Source: Valencia hispanica (Eukaryota; Chordata; Actinopteri; Cyprinodontiformes; Valenciidae). From it: 64,000 nucleotides of DNA. A program made the translations under genes and the position numbers. The stretch lies in the NCBI GenBank assembly GCA_963556495.2, contig OY747704.1, forward strand, positions 33,822,501 through 33,886,500. The letters are read 5' to 3'. Shown piece after piece: positions 1 through 10,073 of this stretch. The notes below the pieces were generated by a model that had not been told where the DNA came from, did no database searches, and worked only from the letters and a program-made list of their open reading frames with translations. Numbering within the stretch: the stretch's first letter is position 1; each line of letters opens with the position of its first letter.

Positions 1-783
1 CAAATTCCTTGTATGTGTCATACTTGGCCATTAAAGCTGATTCTGATTCTGCTGATTCTGATTCTGATTTTACTGATGGCATTTTGAATGCACAGAGATA
101 CCGTGGTGAGATCCTGAGGCCCATTGTTGTGCCATACATCCATGAACATCACCTCATGTTTCAGCAAGATAATGCATGGCCCCATGTTGCAAGGATCTGT
201 ACACAATTCTTGGAAGCTGAAAATGTCCCAGTTCTTGCATGGCCAGCATACTCACCGGACATGTCACCCATTGAGCATGTTTGGGATGTGCTTGACCGGC
301 GTATACGATAGCGTGTACCAGTTCCCACTAATATCCAACAACTTCGCACAGCCATTGAAGAGGAGTGGACTAACATTCCACAGGCCACAATTGACAATCT
401 GATAAACTCTATGCCAAGAAGATGTGTTTTACTGCATGAGGCAAATGGTGGTCACACCAGATACTGACCGGTTCTGAGTCCCCAGACCCCCAATAAAGCA
501 AAAAACTGCACATTCCAGGGTGGCCTTTTATTGTGGGCAGTATAAGGTACACCTGTGCACTAATCATGATGTCAGATCAGCATCTTGATGTGGCACACCT
601 GTGAGGTGGTATGGATTATCTCAGCAAAGCATAAGTGCTCACTATCACACATTTAGACTGATTTGTGAACAATGTTTGAGAGAAATGGTAATATTGTGTA
701 TCTGGAATGAATTTTAGATCTTTAAGTCCATCTCATGAAAAATGGGAGCAGAAACAAAGGTGTTGCGTTTATATTTTTGTTGA

Positions 784-788
<5 letters not shown>
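1..788 (+). mobile_element. Tc1/mariner element, 3' part, cut by window edge
   Basis: The left edge enters a Tc1-like DNA transposon inside its transposase gene. After the coding end near 467 there are about 300 bases of non-coding 3' sequence, ending at a probable terminal repeat (GCGTTTATATTTTTGTTGAC, 764-783) that runs directly into a TA microsatellite, so the TA target duplication cannot be told from the repeat. Positions 38-78 hold an irregular run of GATTCT hexamers where the transposase would normally have unique sequence. The 5' half lies outside the window. Confidence 0.85.
9..467 (+). pseudogene. Tc1-like DDE transposase, C-terminal half, one nonsense codon
   Basis: The frame encodes the C-terminal part of a Tc1/mariner transposase, the enzyme that cuts and pastes the element at TA sites. 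Visible are the QQDNAWPH block with the second catalytic aspartate and, 34-35 residues later, the SPDMSPIEH block with the third acidic residue, as expected for a DD34E enzyme. The frame is open except for a single TAG at 309-311, then continues in the same frame through a normal-looking C-terminus to TGA at 465-467. The N-terminal DNA-binding domain and first aspartate are outside the window or replaced by the GATTCT repeat. One stop and a partial gene make this inactive. Confidence 0.85.
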
Positions 789-828
<40 letters not shown>

Positions 829-872
829 GGTTATTAAACCATTGCTAAAAAAGATGTATGTATGTATGTATG

Positions 873-938
<66 letters not shown>
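785..938. repeat. Compound microsatellite (TA)n(CA)n, (GTAT)n(TA)n(CA)n
   Basis: Two blocks of TA then CA repeats (about 787-828 and 877-938) flank a short GTAT run (854-876). Each block is followed by nearly the same 25 bases (829-853 and 938-963), which belong to the start of the adjacent LINE. The whole unit looks like a tandem duplication of about 110 bp including the LINE junction. Confidence 0.9.
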
Positions 939-941
<3 letters not shown>

Positions 942-2403
942 AATTAAACCACTGCTAAGAAAGAATAATCTGGACAACACATTAATGCAGAACTACAGGC
1001 CAATTTCTAATCTTCTATTCATCAGTAAAGTTATTGAAAAAGCTGCGTCAAAGTTTTCATTGACATCCACATAAATATGGACTGTGGTAGAACCACAGTG
1101 CTGGTTTTGTTGGACCTCAGTGCAGCATTTCACACTGTTGATCATGATATACTATTGGAACGACTGGAGAGCTGGGTCAGACTCTGGTGTAGTACTTGGC
1201 TGGTTTGAGTCTTACCTAAAGAACAGGGACTTCTTTGTTTTAATAGGAAACTTTTCATCAGAACGAACAGAAATCACATGTGGGGTGCCACAGGGCTCCA
1301 TCCTGGGGCCCCTCTTATTTAATATCTACATGTTCCCACTAGCTCAGATTATAACAACCAATAGGATTAGCTACCATAACTATGCAGATGATACTCAGCT
1401 TTACATTACGATGTCACCAGGTGACTTTGAACCCATCCAAACCCTAAGTAAATGCATCGAGCAAATCAATGGATGGATGTGCCATAACTTTCTCCAGCTG
1501 AACAGAAACAAAACAGAAGTAATTACTTTTGGACCTAAAGAGGAACAGTCAGCACACAGCTTCAGTTAATACAGCTAGAAACTACTGATCAGGCCCAAAA
1601 TTTAGGTGTAGTAATGGACTCATGAACCTCCAGGGTCACATAAAGGCAATAACAAGGTAAGCCTTCTATCACCTGAAGAACATTTCTAGGATTAAAGGAC
1701 TGATGTCGCAACAGGACCTAGAAAAACTCATCCATGCGTTTATCTTTAGTCGGATTGATTACTGCAACAGCGTTCTCACGGGTCTGCTTAAAAAGTCAGA
1801 CAGCTGCAGTTGATCCAGAACGCTGCTGCTCGTGTTCTCACTAGAACCAGGAAAGTAGAGCACATCACACCACACCAGTTCTAAAGTCCTTACACTGGCT
1901 CCCTGTAGCTCAGAGAATAGACTTCAAAATACTTTTACTAGTTTATAAATCATTAAATGGCTTAGCACCAAAGTATATTGAAGATCTACTGTTACTATAC
2001 CAACCCACCAGAACACTGAGGTCCTCTAATTCCAGTCTACTCCACATCTCTAGAATTAGAACCACACACAGAGATGCAGCTACTCTAATCTGGAACAAAC
2101 TTCCAGAAAACTGCAAACCTGCTGAAACACAGTTCTTTTAAATCACAACTAAAAACTTATCTGTTAAGAGCTGCCTTTGAATAATGCTTTGATGTATCAT
2201 GTTTTGTGTATGCTTCTTGCTGTTTTTACATTATATGCTTTGTAATGCCTTGATGTATCTGTGCATGTTTCTTGCTTTAATGGTGTTTTTACTTTATATG
2301 CTTTGTCTGTGTTTTACTGCTATTTTTATTTTACCTCTTAATCATGTAAAGCACCTTGAATCACCATGTTGTTGAAAGTGTGCTATACAAATAAAACTGC
2401 CTT
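939..2403 (+). mobile_element. L2/CR1-like LINE (LINE A), 5'-truncated copy
   Basis: This copy begins within the reverse transcriptase gene and ends at a typical teleost L2-like 3' end: a stretch reading TGTAAAGCACCTTGAA, an AATAAA signal, and a short TGCCTTG repeat tail at 2397-2408. It is 5' truncated, as usual for target-primed reverse transcription. No clear target duplication is seen because the left side runs into microsatellite and the right side directly into another LINE. Confidence 0.85.
945..2180 (+). pseudogene. LINE A reverse transcriptase, frameshifted
   Basis: Reverse transcriptase of a non-LTR retrotransposon, which copies its own RNA at the insertion site. In order the sequence shows NYRPISNL (about 995-1018), the LDLSAAF-like palm motif in a shifted frame near 1110, [13 protein letters not shown] (about 1282-1320), the catalytic YADDTQLY box (1381-1404), and the C-terminal RIDYCNSVLTGL region (about 1752-1790). 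The longest open piece is 1084-1569 (161 codons); it ends at a TAA and the rest must be read in other frames with extra stops, so the gene is dead. The APE endonuclease and ORF1 are missing through truncation. Confidence 0.85.
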
Positions 2404-2905
2404 GCCTTGCTGCAGTCCTGGGGATGCTTCTCCACCTGGCATACAGGAAGTCCTGGCCCAGCGCAAACATCCACCTGCAGACGCACCTCCTACCATACTC
2501 ATTGTCGGGGACTCCATTGTCAAAAATGTGAGGATAAGAGGAGCCCTCACTCTGTGTTTCGCTGGAGTCAATGTCACTAACATTGCTGCACAGATCCCGC
2601 AGCTCATTGAACTACACAAATATGTAAGTAAAGTTGTGATTCACATTGGCACCAATGACAGCAGTCTGAGCCCTTAAGCGTGTTTTTACTCACCTTTTTA
2701 ATCTTTGAAAAAAAACAACACGTCTCTGCTTTTATCTCTGGCCCCACCCCCACTGTCGGCAGAGGAATTGGAAGTTTTAGTAGACTTTTACCCTGAATAC
2801 TTGGCTCTCCTCTGCCATCGTCATTCACAATATTGGTTTTATAGACAATTAAAAAAAATGTTGTGGCATGAAGCACCTGTTTGGACCAGAAGGGATCCAT
2901 CTTAA
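2404..2905 (+). pseudogene. LINE B ORF1 with SGNH/GDSL esterase domain
   Basis: The reading frame from about 2405 encodes CSPGDASPP, then a hydrophobic strand ending in VGDS (block I of SGNH hydrolases, nucleophile serine near 2515), then VIHIGTNDS (block III, catalytic asparagine, near 2640-2662). A TAA at 2676-2678 ends the frame. In another frame FGPEGIHLNR (about 2880-2910) supplies the C-terminal histidine block. CR1/L2 LINE ORF1 proteins are known to carry such esterase domains, thought to act in particle or membrane interaction. The middle is shortened and frameshifted, so this copy is inactive. The same ORF1 recurs at 61479-61960 and, as a fragment, at 39650-39935. Confidence 0.8.
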
Positions 2906-3242
2906 CAGACAGAGTACCCGCATGCTGGCATTGAGCCTAGCATGCCCACGCCCCCCTGTCTACTATACTGGCCCCAGCTGCCCCTGCCCTCTCTGCTCCC
3001 TCCGCTACATCCTGATGTGCAAATGGCCCCTGCTCCTACAAAGCAGGGACTTTAATTTGATTTTTACAGTAACTCACATACTGGACTTGGACCTTGTTCT
3101 ACATCATTCATACATTTTATTATCAGCAGAGAGCAGACTGAAAATCATAAACCAAACATATGCAACCCCAATAATCTCAAAAAGTTACAAAAAGCCCCAC
3201 TTTCAGTAAATCATTCAGTCACTCCATCTACAATCACTATTA

Positions 3243-3972
3243 ATATGGCACTTTTTAATGTTCGCTATCTGCTGAACGAAAACTTTTATAATAAATGATC
3301 TGATTTTAAACCATAAGCTTCATTGTTTATTTTTAACAGAAACTTGGCTGAGTGCAGATGCCCCTGTTGTTCTTACAGAGGCCTCCACACCATATTTTAC
3401 CTTCACTTATTCAACGAGGAGTAGCAAAGGGGGAGGCGGTATTGGTTTTATAAGTTCATCAACACTTTCTGCCAGTCCTGTTGTATTTGATAACTATTTT
3501 ACTTTTGAATGTAATGTAACTGTGTTTTGCACTCCTCAGACTTTATGTGTCAAAATGTATAGGCCTCCTAAAAAGAGTGCACTTTTTATTCAAGAATTTT
3601 TGAAGTTTTTATTAATTCTGCAGCTTCTTGGTACGGATAATTTTAGCTGGCGATTTTAATCTTCACATGGATAACCTTTTAGACCGTTAATTAACAGATT
3701 TTTAAAATATTCTGACTTATATGTATTTTAGCCAACATGTCATGCAGCCGACTCACAACAGAGGACACACCCAGGACTGGGTCATTACGTATGGCCTGTC
3801 CATCAGTGTGTCCTCTGTTGTTGACTTGGCTGTCTCTGACCACTACTGTGTGTTTTTTAACATCACCTGTTTTATCCAGCAGGAGACCTCTGTGAGAACT
3901 GTCAGGAAGCGCCATCTAACCCCTGAAGTGGCTGCAGGTTTTCTGGAATTTTTGAAAATAATTCTCCCATAG
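3243..3972 (+). pseudogene. LINE B APE-type endonuclease domain, broken
   Basis: N-terminal part of ORF2, the apurinic/apyrimidinic-like endonuclease that nicks target DNA. The ALFNVRYLLNE start is at 3246, and the frame then shifts; LTETWLSADAPVV-type sequence lies near 3335-3380 and GGGGIGFIS near 3428-3456. The C-terminal part is open from 3721 to 3972: HNRGHTQDWVITYGL, then DLAVSDHYCVFF, whose SDH is the conserved catalytic histidine box. The central part is frameshifted near 3620-3720 (around the GDFN motif). Confidence 0.8.
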
Positions 3973-4791
3973 CTTTACCTGCCCCCTGTGATGTTATTGT
4001 CAATAATTTTAACAGGCTTCAGTCCACTCTTGACCTGCTTGGTCCACTTAAAGTTCAAAGTTTACGCAAAGTTCACGGCTGCACCGCCGTGGACAAATGA
4101 AAAGCTCAGAAAAATAAAAAGATTGTAGGGCAGCATTGAGAAAATGGAGGAATAGTAAAACCATGATAAACCATCCAATATTCACAGATCTTCTCAAATT
4201 ATACAACACAGTAATAAATTCAAGAAACGCATACTTTACCAAGATCATAAAAAATTTTAGAACATAAAAATAATTCCAAAATCCTTTTTTCCACCATTGA
4301 CAAACTTTTTAATAGTTCAACTACTGCATTTCAGAAAACACCCTCAAACCCTCTTTGTGAGGAGTTTGCAGACCCCTACAGAGGGAAGGTAGACACCACC
4401 AGATGTAATATTTTATCTTCTCAAAGTAACATGGTTTTATGTAAATCTGAGTGTGCGTTTCTCCCAGAGGAACCACTGGACAGTTTTGTCCTGGTAGAGG
4501 TTGGGACTCTTGATAAAGTTTTCTCCTCAGTGAGGCCCACCACATGTGTTCTGGATCCAATCCCCACTTCATTTTTTAAGCAATTTTATGAATCTTTTAG
4601 GGATGAGATTTTGACCCTGATGAATTGCGCCCTTCAGACTGGGGTCTTTTCTGCCTCCATTAAAGGGGCCGAGGTGAGGTCCCTGTTTAAGAAGAGCAAT
4701 GTAGATTTTAATGATCTTAACAATTTCAGACCGGTATCTAACTTACCGTTTTTAAGCTAAATTTTAATGATTTTATTAATGAACACAATGT

Positions 4792-6341
4792 TGTTGTGAT
4801 TCCATTTCTCATAAGAGGAACTGAACAGACTGTTGGATGGCTGGGAGCCATTTCATAGATGGACTGAGAAGACCACTTTTTCCAATGATCCTAGCAGTGA
4901 CCCCCAACACACTCCTATTGGTCCGTGACCACCAATGGTGACATCAATAGTGACATCAACAATGACATCACAGCCAAGGGGCTATAAGAGTGGTAGTGGT
5001 GGCCATTTCAAACTGTTCTCAGCAGAGGTTCTTTGTAGAAACTCCGGCTAAACAGAGGACATCTCACCGGTGAAGATTATCTTTTGTTTTGACCCACTGG
5101 ACCGGGAAGATCTAATTTCAAAGCTTCGAAATGCTCATCCTGTTCGTGTAGCCAGGTTGAGCCATATCCGGACTGTTCCAAGACAGTTTGTTACGACGTC
5201 GATCTCCAGGCCATCCAGCCTGCAGTTTGGCCACACGGTCCTTCAAATTCCTGTGCAGGATCCTAACTCTTCTCTCTCTTGCTCAACTTTAAGACCAGGC
5301 TCAAGACTCACCTTTTTAGCTTAGCTTTTAACTAATTATTATTTATTACTGTTTGTTTAATTGCTCTGCATGTTTTATATGATTATATTTTCATCAGTTT
5401 TACTATTTAATCTTAGAACATTAATTTACTGTTTATTTTTATACTTTAATTTATCTTAATCCCCGTTCCAGTGTTTCCTCTGTGGGAGCCCTCTGCCCCG
5501 GGAGTGGTGGTCGGCTGTGGCTGCCTGGGTGCTCTCCAGGTGGAGCTTGGGTGGAGGTGGGGGTCTTGGCCTTGCCTCCACCGGGTGCCCTGTGTCGGTG
5601 CCTCGGCTGCTGTTGTTAGTCTACCGCTGCCGGGGCAGATGGCTCCTCTGATGGCATTTCCTTGCATGGTTCATCTACACTCGGCCCAATGTCCTTTTTT
5701 ACTTTTTCTTTTAACTGTGTGTGCATGGGAGATGGGTTGGGGGGAAGGGGGTATAACTGTGACCATGCTTTTAAATCTGTGGGGGAGGGAAGGGAAGGTG
5801 GTTTTATGTGGGGTCAATTTAATCTGTAAAGCACTTTGTGATGCAACTTCTTGTATGAAAAGGGCTTTATAAATAAAGTTTGATTTGATTTGAACTACAG
5901 ACACGATTTGCTCTCCTTCTAGTGGACTGGACCTCCTTCAAAGAAAAGTAGGACTGAACAGGTTCATTTATGCTAATATTGTGTCTGGGTGGAGATAAAT
6001 AGAGAAAATAGTTTTAACGAGTTAGATCTCGTTTATTGTTGGTTTAAAGTGTTTTAAGCGCTGTACCTGTTTGCTCCTTTGATCTACAATCAATGTCCAC
6101 AGTGTAATAACTTATTCCTTCATCTATTGTTTATTTATCTCAGCCTTATCAGCCAGGTAATCATAAACATAAACTGAGACTGAACAATTTGGCTATATAT
6201 AAATATATATTCCTGGAATCCACCAGGAAGGTGCCCCAAACTTGGTAATTTTTATATAAAATTATTAATCTTATTAATAATTGCCCTAGGCAATTATTCA
6301 TATTTATTCATAGCCAAATCCTACCTATCTGTGGCACAACA
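4792..6341 (+). mobile_element. Solo LTR, copy 1, inserted in LINE B
   Basis: The element starts TGTTGTGATT and ends CACAACA, giving TG...CA ends with a 7-bp inverted terminal repeat as in LTR retrotransposons. It contains a TATA-like GCTATAAGAG at 4981-4990. Without the nested LINE tail (5291-5892) it is about 950 bp, shorter than the 1453-bp inverted copy at 28890 because about 500 bases between the CTGTACCTGTTTGCTC stretch (6062-6077) and the region near 6085 are missing; these include the AATAAA signal visible in the other copy. No gag or pol sequence is seen, so it is a solo LTR left by LTR-LTR recombination. Confidence 0.8.
5288..5892 (+). mobile_element. LINE B 3' end nested inside the LTR
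   Basis: A severely 5'-truncated LINE B tail: the last codons of RT (SRLTFLA then stop, about 5300-5324), an AT-rich stretch, the GC-rich 3' untranslated block (5470-5840), AATAAA, and TTTGATTTGATTTG. The LTR reads on directly at 5893 from where it stopped near 5287 (GCTCAACT on the left, AACTACAG on the right), so AACT is a probable short target duplication. Confidence 0.85.
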
Positions 6342-6639
6342 ATGTCCTGGTGAAATTTCAGTCTGGCTTTAGTGTGAAGCACAGCACAGAGATGGCCCTT
6401 TTGAAGATTTTATATGATTTCAGATAAACTATGATGCACAGAGGGTGACAGTGTTGGTTTTACTGGATCTAAGTGTTGCCTTTGAAACGGTAGAGCACAC
6501 TATTCTTTTAACCAGTTTAAAAAAGATTGGCCTCTCTGGTGCTGTTCACAAATGGTTTACATCCTATCTCTCAGGCAGCACTTTTATGGTAGGTCTAGAT
6601 ACCTGCTCCTCTAATGTACACAAAATCACATGTGGTGTG

Positions 6640-7040
6640 TGGTGTTCCTCTGTGGGAGCCCTCTGCTCCGGGTGCGGTGGTCGGCTGTAGCTGCCTGGGT
6701 GCTCTCCAGGTGGAGCTTGGGTGGAGGTGGGGGTCTTGGCCTTGCCTCCACTGGGTGCCCTGTGTCAGTGCCTCAGTTGCTGCTGTAAATGTACTGCTGC
6801 TGGTGCAGATGGCTCCTCTGGTGGCATTTCCTTACATGGTTCATTTGCACTTGGCCCAATGTCCTTTTTTACTGTTGCTTTTAACTGTGTGTGCATGAGA
6901 GTTGGGTTGGGGGGAGGGGGGTATAACTGTGACCATGCTTTAATCTGTGGGGGAGGGATGGGAAGGTGGTTTTATGTGGGGTCATTTTAATCTGTAAAGC
7001 ACTTTGTGCAATTCTTGTATGAAAAGCGCTTTATTAAGAT
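6640..7040 (+). other. LINE B copy 1, 3' untranslated region and end
   Basis: Runs from CCTCTGTGGGAGCCC through G-rich stretches, the conserved TCTGTAAAGCACTTTGTG and GAAAAGCGCTTTAT near the 3' end. It is 80-90 percent like the tails at 5471 and 51640 by eye. A 60-100 aa open frame in it exists in every copy but shows no protein-like conservation. Confidence 0.75.
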
Positions 7041-7145
7041 CTATACATATATATATATATATTATATTATATATTATATGTACACTTTTTTCAATTTATT
7101 TTTGGGAATATTGATTTATTTAGGTGTTTATTTATTTATTTATGA
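7041..7145. repeat. AT-rich low-complexity DNA with TA and TTTA runs
   Basis: TATA runs at 7045-7080 and a TTTATTTA run at 7120-7143 follow the LINE B end. Confidence 0.8.
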
Positions 7146-8134
7146 ATAAAATGGCATTACATAGATTGCTGTCCAACTACAAAGGTCCCTCAAAATGCAG
7201 CCAAAAAATGCAAAAGCAGATAAGTTTGTGAATGATTTATCAGTGGTAATACTATCTAGATATCCTGTTTTTCTGGCATGAAAAATAATAAAATATACAA
7301 TATACTTCAAAATGTCTACAAATGAGTTTGTCATAACTACAACTTTAATCACTTTGGAGAAGCTATGGCGTAGTTCTGCTAACCTAGTGTCTCTGTTGAG
7401 TATTTTCAGCAGTTTACCCACCGAACCCACCATTCGATTGGTTTTGTTAAATTCCCTCTCTCACAATGCAAGACTGAAGCATGAAGGACGCTATATAAAG
7501 CATTGTAATAATAATATATGTTTAGTCTAAAAGTAGTAAAACAGTTCTGTTTATCTAGCACAAAATATGTTCTATAATTTATAAATGTTAATATATGGGA
7601 AGTATACATGCAGTTTGCCATAACAGCCAGTATTTATCAATACAACAGTTTTGTTTTAAATTCCAGCTTCATCAACTACATAGACCTCAAAGGTTCACAG
7701 AAAACATACTTACTTGATTCAATTGGAAATCCAAATCTCTTAGAAAACAAGTAAAATGACCGATTTTGTGCTAATATTGTAAACAAGAATGACTTCTTGT
7801 TTTTGTTTCCAAAAAGCTCAATTTATGATTCCTTAAATTTGAAACTTTTCTTCAGTTCAATTTTTCAAGGCCAAATAAATCAACATAAAAACATTTTGTA
7901 TTTTGGCCAGTCAAACAACTATCCTAAAAAGAATCCACAGAAAGATCCCATCTTACTCACCATATAAATAACAGCCATAATGTAGTTAAAACTAAATGTT
8001 GGAGGCTAAGAGACAGGGGGAGAATATTTAACACTTCAGAAAAGCCAACATCATTCCATCATAAGTACACATTCTCTCCTTTGTCTGCTTCTCCTTCTGC
8101 TAGTGGTAGTGAACGCAATAATCCACACTCAGTA
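7146..8134. other. Unassigned AT-rich DNA
   Basis: About 1 kb with no repeat family, splice-flanked open segment or RNA structure that I recognise. Short open frames on both strands lack any protein-like composition. Confidence 0.6.
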
Positions 8135-8878
8135 CGTTTACATGCACATCTAAATCGAATTAGCTTAACCAGAAAGGGAGTCTTTATCCCAGTTTTCATG
8201 TCACTCAAAAAATCTAATTATTGGATGAAGTGAAACGGCACAATGGCTCAGTTGGTAGCACCGTTGCCTTGCAACAAAAAGGGGTGAAATCCCAGCCTGG
8301 GGTTTTTCTACATGGAATTTGCATGTTATTCCTGTGCATGCGTGGGTTCCCTCCGGGTTCTCCAGCTTCCACCCACAGTCCCAAAACATGGCTGTTATGT
8401 TATTTGGTCTATCTAAATTGCCCTTAGGTATGAGTGTGTATGTATATGGTTGTTTGTCCTGTGTGGTCTATGTTGTGTTGCCCTCCACAGGGTGTACCCT
8501 GCCTCTCGCCCGATGATTGCTGGAGATAGGTACCAAAAGCAGCAGTGAAGCAGATTGAGTAAAAGCCAGATATGCACAATAAGTGAAGAAATGGATGAGA
8601 ACAATGCTGCTGCACAGAACATTTCGAAAGTATTGTACAGTACTGTTTGATTGTGTTACACTCATTGCTGCAGTGTTGTTGTGTACCAGTGTTGTTATTC
8701 CAGCTTCTGCTGTCACTTCCCATGAAAAGCTCAGCTGAGGCGGGGTTGAAGTTATATGCAGAGAAATTCAGTTTTCCAATTGCATTATCGGGGTGTCTTA
8801 GCTCAATTATGAGAATTCTAGTTTGGTTCGACTTCATTCGGACTAAGGATTCAGCTTTCTCTAACTGAATGTAAACTC
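8135..8878. mobile_element. MITE-like element with imperfect TIRs, holding a SINE
   Basis: The left end reads AGTACGTTTACATGCA and the right end, reverse complemented, AGTGAGTTTACATTCA (13 of 16 identical), a terminal pattern common among teleost non-autonomous DNA transposons. Without the SINE at 8225-8600 the element is about 370 bp and non-coding. I cannot assign the superfamily and do not see a certain target duplication. Confidence 0.5.
8225..8600 (+). mobile_element. tRNA-derived SINE, near full length
   Basis: The head resembles a tRNA gene: TGGCTCAGTTGGTAGC matches box A of the pol III promoter and GGTGAAATCCC is a decayed box B (normally GGTTCGAATCC). The body holds TTTGCATGTTATTCCTGTGC, GGGTTCCCTCCGGGTTCTCC and CTAAATTGCCCTTAGGT blocks typical of a widespread teleost SINE, and the 3' part has CTGCCTCTCGCCCGATGA and a GAAATGGATGA tail. 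It does not encode a functional tRNA. Confidence 0.75.
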
Positions 8879-9039
8879 ACTGACTGAATCCCACAAGTGT
8901 GGTGTGAGGAATACATGTCATCCACCATATTCACACCTATATGACAGTGCCTTCTGTGTGGAGAGCTTTAAATGTCGGTGGTTGTATGTTTGACAACTTC
9001 ATGAGAGCCCTTTGTGAAAATATAGTTTAAACAAAGCTG

Positions 9040-9342
9040 AGGATTTTGCCTGAAAACCATGGAAGCCATGTGTATCCATTCTCTGTGACATCACTTCACA
9101 CGCACACCGGCAGGTCAATCAGCGGCTACCACAATGTAAGTATGATTGAGGGTGACATCACTTCACCGGACCAATCAGTCCATAGATGGGCGTGTTGGGT
9201 CTCCTCGGCCCGCTTCAGACTGAGCCAGAGGTAGTCCAAAAAAGGGGTCGGCTGGGCCCAGACAAAGGTAGTAGAAAAGCACTAAATGGGGGCAGACCCA
9301 ACACTGTCTGGGCCGAGCCAACCCTAGTGGAAAAAGGGCATA
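9040..9342. mobile_element. Fragment of non-autonomous DNA transposon
   Basis: GC-rich sequence with GGCTGGGCCCAGAC, GGGCCGAGCC and the end CTAGTGGAAAAAGGGC, similar to the 'cut-off' ends of a common teleost MITE whose termini read TTTTCCACT. Only one end is evident. Two copies of GTGACATCACTTCAC (9086-9100 and 9152-9166) form a local direct repeat. Confidence 0.35.
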
Positions 9343-9522
9343 TGTAAACTCTTATGTAATGAGTTTCACAAATAAAACTGTGTGTGAATTCTGGAATATA
9401 CTTATTTATTCTAGGCTAGCCATGCATATTTTCGGTACTTTGATTTTTAAACATTTAAGTCATCATGAAATTGTGTTAAGAAGTCAGATTTCCACTGATG
9501 TGGAACCTATCCAAAAACTTAT

Positions 9523-9559
<37 letters not shown>

Positions 9560-9968
9560 GACTGACTGACTTAATAAACTAAAAGAAGATGCACTGACAT
9601 ATGGAAAAACTTTTTGTTTCTTTAGCCAAAAATCGGCTCAAATCAGTTTTATACAGAATGTGGAAAAAGTGGTGTTGCACTCAAGGCCACTTAAAAATAC
9701 AGGACAAAACCTGTCCCGTATGGACGGTAACTGTCAAACACGAACCAGATTGATTATTTAAGTGACATGTAGTAGCCCTAATTTTCTTAAATCGTTCACG
9801 TTTACACAGCACACCAACAGTATATCTGACCCTTACAACAACAGAAAGAACAAAACTCTTTAAATCTGTTTCCTTAGGTGCTGCAGTGTTGAGTACAAAG
9901 AAATATTATAGTGCTACAAAGTTCTGTTGTTAATTTCCATCTGTTCCCATTTTTGTGTCTTTTCACAG
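9343..9968. other. Unassigned DNA
   Basis: Apart from the TAAC microsatellite nothing is recognised. The segment ends in a good pyrimidine-rich splice acceptor (9950-9968). Confidence 0.5.
9521..9571. repeat. (TAAC)n microsatellite with GACT tail
   Basis: About ten ACTA units from 9524 to 9560, grading into GACT units. Confidence 0.95.
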
Positions 9969-10073
9969 GAAAGATATGCCATCACATTGCCCAGAAAACT
10001 TGACAGTTGCATCACAGCTTTAGTGCTCCAAGGCAGTACAGCCCACAGGTTCATTGCCAATGTGTTGCATTAA
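9969..10073 (+). other. Candidate terminal exon, unrecognised
   Basis: A strong acceptor (TTTTTGTGTCTTTTCACAG, 9950-9968) is followed by 34 open codons (ERYAITLPRKLDSC onward) to TAA at 10071-10073. An AATAAA lies near 10322. I do not recognise the peptide, there is no companion exon in sight, and an open run of this length is not rare by chance. Kept only as a lead. Confidence 0.15.

Larger units (their letters stand above)
4788..6345. repeat. Target-site duplication ATGT flanking the LTR
   Basis: ATGT at 4788-4791 and again at 6342-6345 directly bracket the LTR. The base before the left copy and the last base of the LTR are both A, so a 5-bp duplication (AATGT) is an alternative reading. 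Confidence 0.85.
4330..6640 (+). pseudogene. LINE B reverse transcriptase, split and deleted
   Basis: The open segment 4431-4760 encodes the RT entry region: VRPTTCVLDPIPTS, then the LFKKSNVDFNDLNNFRPVSNLPF block. Reading continues NEHN and is cut at 4791 by the LTR; removing the LTR and one ATGT copy restores NEHNVLVKFQSGF across the junction. After 6341 the frame continues with STEMALLKILYDF-like sequence and [18 protein letters not shown] (palm motif A), then ITCGV, after which the catalytic YADD box and thumb are deleted and the 3' untranslated region follows. Confidence 0.8.
2404..7040 (+). mobile_element. LINE B copy 1, split by an LTR insertion
   Basis: A longer LINE of the L2/CR1 group. 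It carries, in order, an ORF1 with an SGNH esterase domain (2404-2905), an APE endonuclease (3243-3972), reverse transcriptase (about 4330-4790 and 6342-6640), and a GC-rich 3' untranslated region (6640-7040) that recurs at 5460, 14174, 51640 and 53340. The RT is interrupted by a solo LTR (4792-6341). After a GVPQG-like position near 6635 the sequence jumps straight to the 3' untranslated region, so about half of the RT is deleted. It abuts the tail of LINE A at 2403. Confidence 0.85.

Noticed and set aside
707..943. Open frames of repeating Ile-Tyr and Thr-His
   Set aside because: They are translations of TA and CA microsatellites.
5471..5872. 133-codon and similar open frames in the GC-rich LINE B tail (also at 6614, 51620, 51640)
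   Set aside because: They lie after the RT stop in the 3' untranslated region, exist on both strands and change frame between copies.
8225..8300. Functional tRNA gene
   Set aside because: Box A is present but box B is mutated, no cloverleaf or anticodon arm can be drawn, and the sequence continues as a SINE body.
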